Source: Pempheris klunzingeri (lineage: Eukaryota; Chordata; Actinopteri; Acropomatiformes; Pempheridae). Taken from it: 64,000 nt of DNA. The translations under genes were made by a program, and so were the position numbers. Below the pieces are notes generated by a model. That model was not told where the DNA came from, ran no database searches, and saw only the letters and a program-made list of their open reading frames with translations. Below are positions 12,201 through 23,230 of this stretch, piece by piece; within the stretch, counting starts at the first letter, position 1, and every line of letters begins with the position of its first letter. The stretch lies in NCBI RefSeq assembly GCF_042242105.1, contig NC_092035.1:3745477-3809476 (forward strand), given 5' to 3'.

Positions 12201-15200
12201 ATGACTCCAACATGGCGGCTTTAGCCTGCAGCCAGGGGAGACATTTCCTCCTCCAGATCCTCCTGACCCCCTGTCCTTTCTTTCAGGTCCCTTTGAGGGC
12301 CGGGCGACCATCGACGGAGCCACGGTGACACTGCAAGGGGTGACCCAGGGGGACGCCGGGGAGTACCGCTGCGAGATCAGTGCTGCTCTCGACTCGGTCA
12401 AACTGGGCGAGACAAACGTCACGCTCAAAGTCCTGGGTACGACTGAAAGAGACTCCATGATGAAGAAAAAGAACGTTTGACTTGTTTTTCCAGGTTTCGC
12501 TTATGTTTCTTTAATTCTTGCCTTGTGCTGACCTCCAGTTCCCCCACACACCCCGTCCTGTGAAATCCCCAGCGGAGCAGTGACGGGCTCAGTCGTGCAG
12601 CTGCGCTGTAGGGACCAGCAGGGCATCCCGCCCGCCACATACTCCTGGTTCAAGGACAACCAGCCGTTCAGCCACTCCAACCGCACCCATCTAATCAACT
12701 CACACACAGGGATACTGGTGAGTGTGTGTGTGCTGACGAGGAAAACAAGGAAAGATGTGTGTGTATCAGGCAGTAGTTTACACTGTCTCCTCGCAGTATC
12801 ACATCTTCATGAAGGAAGCATGTGGAGTTTTGTTGAAAGTGCTCTTTGGTTTGATAAGAGGTAGCGTCTTGCTCAAGGCCACTTCAGCAGAGATTGAAAG
12901 CACACTCTTTCTGACATCATAAAAGTTTTCTTTGACACCCCTTCCTCTCCCCCACCTATTTATCCTGTAGGAATTTAAAGCTGTAGCCAAAGAGGACAGC
13001 GGCCGATACAGCTGCTTGGCTTCGAACGGAGTGGGACTGCCCAAGATGTGCGAGGGCAAGCACATGACGATAGGTGTGTGTCTTTTCTGTGTGTGTGTGT
13101 TTCCCCTCCACTCTTTATCCTGCCTCTTCCCCCACACCTTTCAGCCCTGGACAAAATCAGGGAGGCAGTGGAGAGGAAAAGCCTGCCTTTAAAATCTGAA
13201 ACACTTTTACAAACCAACTTAGAATGTGAAGGGCTACTGCAGCCACTTTGGTAAACATTCCATGTTTTGGAAAGGTCTTCAGCTTGTTAATGAATTATAT
13301 AATCTACTCAAGGTTAATGCAAGCAACCATTTTATGTACTAGATAAATTATAGGACATATTATTGGAGTACAGGAGAAGGCGTTAGATACAGTTGCACTG
13401 AAATGTAGCCTTCCTGTTCATGCAGATTTCTGGAGACGCCCATTTTTTGTGACTTACTGCTCCAATAAAGCAAATATATGTACTGAGAACAGACCATAAC
13501 TCAAGTCTTCCTTCCCGTGCCTTAGAGGACGTCAACGTCTCGGCGGTGGTGGCAGCGGTGGTGGTGGTCTGCCTGGTCATCGTGATCTGTGGATGTGGAG
13601 GATTCCTCTTGCACCGCAACGGTTTCTTCAGCCGTGAGTTTGTCCCTTCAGTTTGTCTGCCTGCTTGTTTGAACGTGAACATTTTTAATTCTCTCCAAAA
13701 CACAAAAAAAACAAAAAGGTGACATTCACTCTGTTTTCTCTTGCACGGCCCTCCTCCTCCATCAGCAGGACACAGAGGAAGGTAAGAGCTCTGTGATTGC
13801 ATTACCATTGATGTGAACAAACGCAGGCTAATACCCTACACACTGAAGATCGGGGGAGGAAGGGGGGGACGCTTGTCGTTGCACTTAGACTGCGCGTCTG
13901 TGTGCTGAGTCAGGGCTGTATAGAGTGACAGCTGTGGCTCTGTGTGTGTTTCTGAGCCACAGCAGCGCCTGTGTTTCTACTCATCTCGTGATTGGCGCCA
14001 ACAGATGTAAAAACCATGGGAATAAGGTGTTTTTTTTTAAATCGATTGCCTGTCCCACGCACATGTACACGTGTTGAAATTCCGTCAAAACGTAGCAAGA
14101 CAGATGATCTAAAAATGCCGACAATTAACGGAGGAGAAATAATCGGCACGACATGATTATGGAATAATTACCGGCTGTTAATCAGCAAGGAGCAAAATAT
14201 TGGCAGTAGAAAAAATCGCAAGCAATTAAACTGATTGGATGGGTAATTTGAAACGGATTATTTAGATATTGAGGAGATCTGAAGAATGAGAGTGTGGCAT
14301 AACAGAGGGCTGTTAGTGCTGTGCCCTTACACACAATACCAGGCCCTGTCCTGCGAACACACCAGAGTGGGCGTGAGGACGTTTTGATGCTTGACTGGCT
14401 GTTGTGCCAGAAACCACAGAGACATAAATGCATGTCCTCATGCGAATGGCCCTAACTCGCTTGCTTGACTTTATGTTATTTGATTACTGGCTTGTTACTG
14501 TGCAGAGCTTGATGGAGAGTCATTGTGGAGCTCTCCTTGAAGCTGATGCGAAAGCTCTTTGTCTATGTTAAAGTCTGATGTTTATTCCACTGAGCTAACT
14601 GGAGCTGTCAGTGTCAACTTCCTATTTATAGAACAGGCTTCTTCACAAAGACTCAAAGACAATGTGACATGATTTTCAATGCACCAATAGTAGGAACAAG
14701 TTAACAGAGTAGGAATGCAGATTTAGGATTTGGTAGCTCTGCCTTTCAGAGAAAAATGGTTGATGTTAAACACTGACCAGGGTCCAGTTTTGGATTCACT
14801 TTAAGACTGAGGGTTGCTGTGAAAAAGAATTTCTGTTGCTAAGATTTAAGACTCTAAAAGCTAAAACAAGACTTGCGTTGTCCGTGGATGATGATAGCTC
14901 ACAAGTGTTGTGTAATTTACTGTCATTAGAAGATCTTGTAATAAATGGTTATCAATTGTGCCACAAAAGAGCAAAAGTAATGTAAATATAGATACTATAA
15001 CAAAATGATGTTGACATTATGTTATGTCAAAGAAAACACAGGTGGAACTGTTTTTATAGGAATTATGCTTTGATAAATAAATAGATAGATAATAAATACG
15101 TGGCCTAAGGTGGAGCCTTGGGGAACACCCAACACAAAATGTCCACTTACCGATGAATACCCACTCAAGGACACAGCTGTAATACAAACCTGAAAGGGAT

Positions 15201-17277
15201 GCAGGAGAAAAGAGACACGTAGGAGTTAGACATTATGTATTGGGGTGTTGGATTGCTGCATGTGATTGGCTCACCACTTGACCTGCTCACTTCAGTATTT
15301 CGTTCAGCTCTGCTGCATCATGATTGGTTGCATGTCTGTAGAGCATTGCTGCTAAAATATGAAATGTTAAATGATTCATAAAGGCATGCTTGAAAATAAG
15401 TTCAAGTAAGAGCTCTGTATGTGTGATGTTGGGTTTGTAATTTCACACTGTGCTTGAAAATATAACTTTTTGGCTGAAATGCTAGTTCTGTACATTAGAT
15501 TTGTTCCTGTAATTTCTTTGTTGAAAGTTTGTATAAGTTGAGTTTCACAACAAGTTCTTAGAACTAAGGTTACAGCGATAAACTTGTATTTCCAAGCACA
15601 CATACAAAAGTCAATTTTGGAGCACACCTTGGTGAATGATTTAATATTCCATACTAATGACATGATAAAAGCATGGTGTGCAGTGTCAGTCCAAAATTAC
15701 CCCCCTCTTGTTGACCCTTTTTTCAAGCCAACAAACTGACCCCTACAGGTCATTTTGGATCTCCCAGTGTCACGGTGCAGCCCACATCAGCAGCCAAACC
15801 CTGCACAGAACCGAGGACACGTGAGTGTGACCCTTGGGCCAACAGAAAGATACAGAAGCAATGAAGTCGTAACAATTTGAAAATCGTAAACGAGTTTAAA
15901 ATACGCCTGGGCCGCTGTCTCATTAAGGAACCAGCAGCAAATCCCTGCATCCGGCTAAGAAACAGTTTGATATATAACTCCCCCGCAAACCGCAAGTTGT
16001 CAGATTTTACTTTTAAAACTATACACTCGTATATAATGAGGAAAAATCAAATGAAGTGAAAATATACAGAGCCCACTGGTCCTCCTTCGCCTTTGTCTGC
16101 CCGAGTCTTCATCTGATGAGGCTAATTAGTTCACCACCATGTAAGCTCAGTTTCCACGGCACAATTTCCTAATACCAGTGTTTCAAATCCAATAAACAGA
16201 GAAGCCAGAGCAGCAGACTACACCAGATTAAAGTCCACCAACACCAGACAGCAATGTTTTAACCTAATACAGCTGACAGCACCGTCAGGCAGAAAAGGCC
16301 AACTGAAGAAAGTAAATACACTCGTCTGTTTTAACGTCCTTCTTTGACATGTCCACGGGGACATTTCAAGGCAAAAGTGTCTTGCTCACATTCAACTGGT
16401 GAAATTTGGACACCAAACTTAAAAACTTAAGCATCACACTACTGATGAAGAGCGAACGAGCGTGGATGGGATCAGTCAGAGCTCAACAGACAAAATAGTG
16501 TTGGATTTGACAAACCTGAAAAAATAACAGAAGTAGAAATAAGTGCATGAAAAGTTAGCTTAGCATAAAGACTTGAAACAGGGGGAAACTGCTAGCCCAC
16601 TTCTGTCCAAATGTAAAAATAATAAAATAAAAAACTTGCTTACTTACCCCTCATTTGATTATTTGTCTGGATACAGCGACTACTTCCTCTTCTCAGTCTG
16701 CTGGTTGCCACTTCTTTAGATGCACCTCACTAAACCTTCATGAGGGCTGGATTTCTTGCAGGATGATTAAATCAGACTGCATCAGGTTTTGCCTAATAAA
16801 CTGAGCGTCCAGCACAGGAAGCACAGTTTCCTCACACACTCCTGTGAGGTCAGAGCCAGACTCTCCTTTTTACCCAATGGGAGGTTTTCTGTGTATGATG
16901 TGCATTATTTATGTGGGGCAAGATATGACTGAGGATACAGCTGTCCGCCTCCAGTGTCTTCTCCTCTCTGTGACTGTGTCAGACTGTCCCATGTGCTCAC
17001 TGTGTCTTTGTGTTTCAGGTCCAATGTCAACTACATCCCTCCGCCCCAAGAAGTAAGGGTTTTCTTTTTGTATTTTCTTCCTCCCTGCATCCCCCCTCTC
17101 TCCCCCAAGTGCTGACCTAAGCACGAGCCGCTCACACTCATCTAATGAATGTTGCTGTGTTCTTAATTGAAATCATGACACCGCCACGGGGAGCCATAAC
17201 TCATCACTTATTGATACTTGTTTCTCTGTGTCCCTCAGCCCCAGGATTTCAAACACACCCAGTCATTCATGCTCTGA
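6724..17277 (+). CDS. jam2: junctional adhesion molecule 2 (JAM-B), ten coding exons
   Basis: Coding exons are 6724-6778, 11093-11158, 11349-11459, 12287-12436, 12539-12717, 12971-13073, 13526-13633, 13769-13781, 17019-17052 and 17239-17277. All have GT-AG borders and join without a stop into 285 residues. JAM2 is a type I membrane protein of tight junctions that binds itself and JAM3 and mediates cell-cell adhesion. Visible parts are a signal peptide (1-19) and Ig1 with Cys46/Cys106 and the dimer motif RIE at 57-59. Ig2 has Cys151/Cys202 plus the extra pair Cys135/Cys214. The membrane segment is at about 226-250, and the short tail ends in FKHTQSFML, a class II PDZ ligand like mammalian JAM2. 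N-glycosylation sequons are at Asn121, 175 and 225. An in-frame second ATG at 6730 is an alternative start. Intron 1 is 4.3 kb. The fish a or b paralogue cannot be told apart here. Confidence 0.93.
7985..8012 (+). repeat. (CA)n microsatellite in jam2 intron 1
   Basis: A short run of CA units inside the first jam2 intron. Further GT runs in the same intron lie at about 8391-8414, 9223-9257 and 10225-10250. Confidence 0.9.
9223..9257 (+). repeat. (GT)n microsatellite in jam2 intron 1
   Basis: About 17 GT units with no coding meaning. The valine/cysteine frames over it are repeat artefacts. Confidence 0.9.
15749..15820 (+). CDS. jam2: candidate cassette exon of jam2 cytoplasmic tail
   Basis: Within the long intron between the 13-base exon and the penultimate exon sits a 72-base stretch. 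It is bounded by cccctacag and gtgagtg. Its length is a multiple of three. Entered in the phase left by the preceding exon (2), it has no stop and rejoins the next exon in frame, adding 24 residues to the tail in front of the PDZ ligand. JAM2 tails vary by splicing in mammals, so a cassette here is plausible. Against it, the encoded peptide resembles nothing I know. RNA evidence would decide. Confidence 0.4.
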
Positions 17278-18120
17278 GAAGCCGGCCTTCCTTTGAGAAT
17301 ACACCTCCCTCATCGTGATAAGGTGCCAACACTGGATTCTCTGATTTTCTTTTCTCTCTGGACTCTGAACGAGCTCTCGGTCTTCCAGTACACACACGCT
17401 CATTTCCACCTCCTCCCTCCGCCGCTCCTTTCCGGTTGGGTTATGACAAGCAAACTCGCCAAGGCTTCTCCTCCCTCTCTTGCTTTGCTGTGTGGGTCGC
17501 CTCTGTCATGTCTGCTCTTATGGGATTAAGTACAGCTCTGTGGCGCTCTGCTCCCCCCTGGTGGTCAGATGCTGAAATTCCAATGGATCTTCTCTGAATG
17601 ATCCAGGGACTGGTGAGGCTCTCTACTGATGTTTCCTCCTCTCTGCAGGCCAATCGTTTTAACTACCTTTGTTTTGGTTTACCAAAGACTGACCGTTTGA
17701 TTTGAAGGGATCTGTCTGCTTTAATAAGGTTGAGTCATCACAAGGAGGCTCTCCTTGAAGCCATAGGTAAAGCGTTGTTGTCACTCTGCTGTAACGTAAA
17801 TGCAGTTTACCTCAGCATCCGCCAGGGTTTCATCTTGTGGCCACAAAAGATCCTTACGATCTGAGTGAGAACGCTCCAGCCAACCCCATTCCATCCTAAT
17901 GTGCCTGCATGTTCTTTTTATAAGTATCTATATATATGTACCTTGTGCCTTTTTAAGTTGTCTGTCATATTTATCTATGATCACAGTTTTTTGTAAAGAA
18001 CTTGCCTTACTTTTTTCTGTCTTTATATTTTTGTGCCACTGTTTTTAGACCGTGTGTGAATGGGTTGTTCAGAGTTTTATGTGAATGGTGTCTCAATAAA
18101 ATACATTTTATATTTAAAGC
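17278..18120 (+). other. jam2: jam2 3' UTR with poly(A) signal
   Basis: Follows the TGA at 17275-17277. An AATAAA at 18095-18100 is followed by a T-rich/GT stretch and is the likely end of the mRNA. The whole 3' UTR, shortened, recurs at 57571-57812. Confidence 0.7.
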
Positions 18121-18187
18121 CCCCCAGTGTCATTCTCAACAACAACAACATGTTCTGCACCTGGAAAAAAAGAGGGAACTCAGATCA

Positions 18188-18510
18188 TCACTGTGCTTTT
18201 ATTGCTTTCTTATATATTTCAGATCTGCAGCAAGAATCTAATGGCATTGTCATGGCGATAAGATAACTTTGAAGGTTTTGCAGCGATCTGACGATGTGCA
18301 GGGCTGTGTTTCCACTGAACGCCTGAAATACACACACATACATCATGTTGTGCAGTTTGTGTGTTAACTCTCCAGTTTTATTACAGCTGAACAACTTGCC
18401 TTAACATTTACAAGCGGCAGCGAAGACGGCTGGTCGAGGGAGATCCTAAACAGCTCCACATTCGCCTCCTCAGAAGCCACGCGAAGGCATGTGAGTCCAC
18501 TCTTTAGGTC
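18188..18510 (-). pseudogene. NFKBIZ-like ankyrin exons (C-terminal part), degenerate
   Basis: On the minus strand an exon starts at 18510 after tttccacag. It reads DLKSGLTCLRVASEEANVEL and then FRISLDQPSSLPLVNVK. This matches the late ankyrin repeats of I-kappa-B zeta (pattern KSG-x-T-x-L-x-x-A-x-EEAN-x-EL ... VN-x-K). After a GC-type donor (AAG then gcaagt), a second exon starts at 18322 with AFSGNTALHIVRSLQN, the next ankyrin repeat of the same protein. It decays after about 18 residues and has no proper C-terminus. NFKBIZ is a nuclear inducible NF-kB cofactor. The gene runs tail-to-tail with jam2. An AATAAA (minus) lies at 18377-18382. The middle ankyrin exons are not found in the window, so this looks like a broken gene. 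Confidence 0.65.
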
Positions 18511-19311
18511 CTGTGGAAATGAGAAACAAACACTGCGTGAAAACAAGCTCCTTTTCTGAAGGTCAGAGGAAGTGGAAATGTAGCAGATCTGTAGACACGT
18601 GAACACGTGAATGAGAAAAGTTTAATACTACTTACATATCATTTATTGTAGGGTTTGGATTTCCAACTCCATTATTAGTAGTTTGTATGTTAAATGATTA
18701 AAAAAGGGTTAAAGCTCTATGTCTTCATACATTTGATCATTGGTTTTAATCTGCACATTTTTATCTTTTTATCTGCTTATTTATTTGTCTGTATTCATGG
18801 TGGTGGTCACTTTTACTCACTTTTACTCCTTAACTGCTGTAACACAAGGAGCTCCATTATACCTCCTATAATAAATGTGAAGGCAGTAAAATCCAGAGTG
18901 GAAAGTAAAGAGATGACATAGAGATCTAATAAATGAAAAGACAAACCAGTGGAAAAGAGAAAAGGAGTGGAGGAACAGAGATAAATAGTTCCTCCTACAG
19001 GACACAAGAGGGCGCTGTGTCCTCACAGATGCAAAACACGTGAAGCCAAACTTTGAGTAGTTGAAATAAGTAGAAAGGCGCGAGACAAATACAGAACATT
19101 GACCATTTACCATTTAACTCCCTGAAAATAATGTATTAGATGTTTCTGTGAATGATTAACACCCGTAGTTTCTAGATCTACAGAGCTGCTGCTAAACGTT
19201 CCTGCTGTTTACGTCACTGCCGCTGCGACGGTGCTCGGCTTGAGGAAGTGACGTCACAACAGGTGAGGTTAAACCTGAGCGGATCGTTGAGCGTTTTTCT
19301 GTTTGAGAAAG

Positions 19312-19425
19312 ATGTTTGGAGGACGAAAGGAAAAGCGGAGAAGGACTCGAGGAAAACACCACGAAGACACCGAGTTGTCTTTGTTTAAAGAGGTCAGTCT
19401 GAGGCTGAGTGGACACACGAACACC

Positions 19426-19460
<35 letters not shown>

Positions 19461-20392
19461 CACACAGCTAGCTAACGAGCTAACGCTAGCTAACCATGCT
19501 AACACGTGGCTGCCACATTTGACTGCTTTTTGAGGCGGATAAAGAAACCAGCCAGCGGCCAAGTTCACCAGAATGATGACTAAATGTAGCTCATTATGAG
19601 AAGGAACATGTTTTATATTTCACACTGTTACTATCAGAGGAAATCAGCAGCACCTGTGGATCAGCTTCACTACAGTGACAAACATGAGGAAAGAAAAGCC
19701 CAGCAACAGACATTAAACACTAAACTCACTATTAATTCTAGTTTGTAACTCGGTGGATGATGTTTATTGAAATAACCAAGCTGCTTGCTGTTACACAGCA
19801 GCAGTGTTTCTAGTTTTGGCTGGATTTTTACCACCTTTAGGATCAGAAATAGATCATTCAGTGTTTCCTTAAGCACATTTTCATTGAAATGAGTTAGTGA
19901 AGTTTAACAGCAAGTTTGAAAATGTATCTCAACAGTGTAAATGTAAAGGGAATGAAATGAGAGAAAAGTCATCAGTGCAAATATCCACTTTTTTTTATTT
20001 CATCCATCAAATGTGTGCAGCCTTGTTCAACATGAAGGTGATCCAGCTGTAACTTCTGATCACTTATTGATTCATTGGTTTTCCTTTCATGCTTCAGGTG
20101 GGCTGGTGTTCACTGCTGAGGAGCCGAGGAGGATTCTTCAGGTTCGTCCACATCCTCATAACTTCTTATTCATCAGCATCATTGTACTATTTGATATATT
20201 GTAAATTATTGTTAATAATAGCTTACATTTATATAGCACCTTTCAAAAAAAAAAAAAAAAAAAAATTCCACAACCTGAATAACATCTTTCACCTTCAAAA
20301 TGTTGTGCTTTTTTTTTTTAGATGAGTTTATGACCTGATAACATATTTCACTTTAATAGTATTGTGCTTTATTTTTTTGTCCCCAAAATAAA
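19312..20392 (+). CDS. family A mini-gene copy A1, unrecognised
   Basis: Exon 1 (19312-19392, 27 codons) reads MFGGRKEKRRRTRGKHHEDT and then ELSLFKE before gtcagt. Exon 2 is 20098-20141 (44 bases) with a ttcag acceptor and cag/gttcgt donor. A terminal exon begins at 20322 after a long T tract, with AATAAA at 20387-20392. Exon 1 ends in phase 0, so splicing to exon 2 gives a short product that stops at the start of the terminal exon. The frame of exon 2 that is preserved among copies (GGLVFTAEEPRRILQ) needs a different phase. I do not recognise the protein. It may be a degenerate coding gene or a structured non-coding RNA gene. The duplicated exon borders argue that it is more than random repeat. 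Confidence 0.35.
20098..20141 (+). other. family A exon 2, conserved frame
   Basis: A 44-base exon present at 20098 (+), 26423 (+), 42819 (+, 8-base deletion), 49550 (+), 31091 (-, truncated) and 55848 (-). In the frame entered with one base carried over it reads GGLVFTAEEPRKILQ in most copies. Confidence 0.4.
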
Positions 20393-20427
20393 GTTGGTTT
20401 ATAGCCTGTGTTCTGATGTGGCTTGCT

Positions 20428-20601
<174 letters not shown>

Positions 20602-20691
20602 TTCAGCAGAGTAGTTAAGCAAATGCAAAAAAAAAAAATAATCACTCAAAATATAAAAGACACAGGAAACAAGATTTCAACAAAACCAGTT

Positions 20692-21843
20692 TTTATTTAA
20701 GACACAGTGAAGATGCTTTGCTCACTGGACATCCAGCAGGAACATGGAGGCAGATCCTGTCAGACAGAGGAAGACAAGTTTTAAAAAACAAAATTGTTCT
20801 TCATTTTAAATAAAGTTTGACATGATGACATCCTGTGTTGTTATTTACTGATACTTTAGATTCTACCTTTACAAACAAGCATCAAGAGAGACAACATGTG
20901 AGGAGAAAATAAAAGCTCACATTTCAGGTCTAAACACATTCATCTGATGTTGGAGGTAAAGTTGAGTGTTCTTACCAAAAGCTGTTCCTGTCACAGGTTC
21001 TTCAGTCCAGACAGGAACCACCACCTGCAACAGAAGACATTTTCACAATAAAACTACAGCTCTTTACTCAAGTAAAAAGGAAATGACATTATAGGTTAAG
21101 TTCACCTGCAAACAGACTAAATGTGATAAAGTTTGTGATTCCTCACTTCAAAGCTGCTGGTTAAACTTTGTGGTTCGGCTCCTGAAGAACATCCTGTTAT
21201 AAACAACCACATGCTAATGCTAAATGCTACATGCTAACACTAGCCAGCATGGTAGCCACTGATTAGCCACATGGTGGAAGTGATCAGTGATTATTGATCC
21301 TGTAGTCCAGTCATTAGCAGCAAACTCACTGCAGACACTAAAGAAACTGAACTTTAACTAACATTACACTAAGTCTGAGCTTTAACTCTCCTGCTGCAGC
21401 AGCTGATTAACAGCAAACAGCTGCAAAGATCAACGAGGCCTGATGAGGAACTTCTGTTGGTTCTAGTGCAAACAGAGAACATTAGAACCATCAGTGTTTA
21501 TTACAACAGTAATCTGGTACTTTTGTTCCTAAACAGGTTCACCAGCCACAATGAAACCACCAATAGATCCAAAAATCACAGAGTAAGACTGCTGTGCTGT
21601 TATTAGCATATACAGATCTATATTAGCATAAATCCTCCTCAGACAGCAGTGAAATGTATCAGCCGTCCACATTAGCATGTTAGCTAGCATTAGCATGTTA
21701 GCTAGCATTAGCTAATTAGCTTGCTACTGAACACAGATTTGTTTGCCTTTGTTCAGCCATTGATCCTCAGACTGACCTCAGTAACCAAAGACAACTCCTC
21801 GTCTCCTTGGTGTTTTCCTCTTCTCTCCCTCCAAAGACTTCAT
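20692..21843 (-). CDS. family B mini-gene copy B1, exon 1 in a different frame
   Basis: Read on the minus strand. A TATA box (tataaagg) lies at 21928-21921. Exon 1 is 21843-21777 (67 bases), starting MKSLEGEKRKTPRRRGVVF, and its ATG frame closes at the exon end. Exon 3 is 21024-20976 (49 bases, VVVPVWTEEPVTGTAF). The terminal exon is 20756-20722 (SASMFLLDVQ, stop), with AATAAA at 20697-20692. Compared with the intact copy B6, exon 1 has one extra base, so exon 3 no longer joins the ATG frame. There is no exon 4 equivalent in this copy. Family not recognised. Confidence 0.35.
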
Positions 21844-22593
21844 GAAGCAGTAGCAAACCGTCCGGTTCTTCGTACCTGAAGGAGAAAAGCCGTCTGGCAC
21901 CTGGAGCTGTGAACCTTCAGCCTTTATAGAGATGGACACACCGTGCGGCCAATCACAAGCGAGGACAGAGTTGGATCGTACCATTATGTGGAAGTACTAA
22001 TGGAGACCCTCTGAAGACAGCTAGTAGTGGTACAGTCCAGGTACGGAGCCGCAGGACTTAAACGCAGGCGCGTTGGGGAAGAGTGAACACTTGAGTTTTA
22101 GGAGCCGTCAGAGCTGAATCTTTGTAAAGAGCCGGACTTCCTGTCACGAGCGTCCTGACTTCATTTGCTGTAGGATGACTGTTTCTGTCCAGTTGGGGAG
22201 GATTTAATCATGGTCTGATGAGTTTCTTTCTTCATCTTTATATTCTTTAAACAAATAAAGGCGTGAAATATTTCATTTTGTGTGTAATGAATCTATATAG
22301 TATATGAGTTTCACTTTTTGAATTGAATTACAGAAATGAATGAACTTTTTCACGATATTCTAATTTTTTGAGATGCACCTGTATTAATGAACACAGTCAC
22401 CAATTTAAACCAGTCACTCCTGGCAGGGGTATTAAAGACTGAACACTAGTTAGCGAGCAAAGAGGTTGAAATGGGCAACTAAAAGTGTCTGACATAGTGA
22501 AATAATGAAACAGCTCAAAGTGATGGATCAACAGTCTGAAGTCATTTGCATGTGGATTTAATCTAACTGTGTCATTTCTTTTCAAACTGCCAG

Positions 22594-22699
22594 ATTTGTC
22601 CACAGAGCCGTGGCTCAGGGCAGACGGGCTCTGGCTCATGTGCTCGCTGCAAAACTGTCCAGATGAGGCTCCCTGGACAGAAAAGAGCACGACGGGCAG
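22594..22699 (+). pseudogene. copy of NFKBIZ-like first ankyrin exon
   Basis: A 106-base exon copy with ctgccag acceptor and cag/gtacac donor. It reads (R)FVHRAVAQGRRALAHVL, a TGA a few codons later, then LDRKEHDGQ at the donor. NFKBIZ has FLH-x-AVAQGRRAL and LD-x-KEHNGQ at the same distance. It lies on the plus strand, opposite to the main NFKBIZ-like remnants. The internal stop marks it as dead. Confidence 0.6.
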
Positions 22700-23230
22700 G
22701 TACACACACTTCACACTGTTTTTATTTATCCCACATGATCAGTGCTAACACACATCACTGAATGACTCGTGAAAAGTAAAGATATATAAAGAAATAATAT
22801 ATGAAAAGAAAATGTGGAATGAACTATCTGAAAATAATTGATTACATTTTTCTGTGAACGATTAACACCCGTAGTTACTGGATCTATACAGTTATTGCTA
22901 AACTTTCCTGCTTGTGTCACTACGCTGCGACGTTTCTCAGGTCGAGGAAATGACCAGTGCTGCCGACTCCTCAGGAAGGAAAGTAGCTATAATTATAACA
23001 ATTTTTTTGTAAAGACAGTTTTAACTTGACAACATTAACAACCGATAAACCGACCAAAAACAGACAATAGAAAAAACTGTTGATGGCAATGTGAGAAAGT
23101 GATGCCAACCAGTCTGGCCCTGATTCAGGCTCAGTGTTTGGTTGTTTCCCCTCCACACACACACACTGTGCTGGCTCACAGAAAGAGCAGGTCATCTTCT
23201 CTTTGGTCAAGGCTTTCTATGGCAGGTTCA

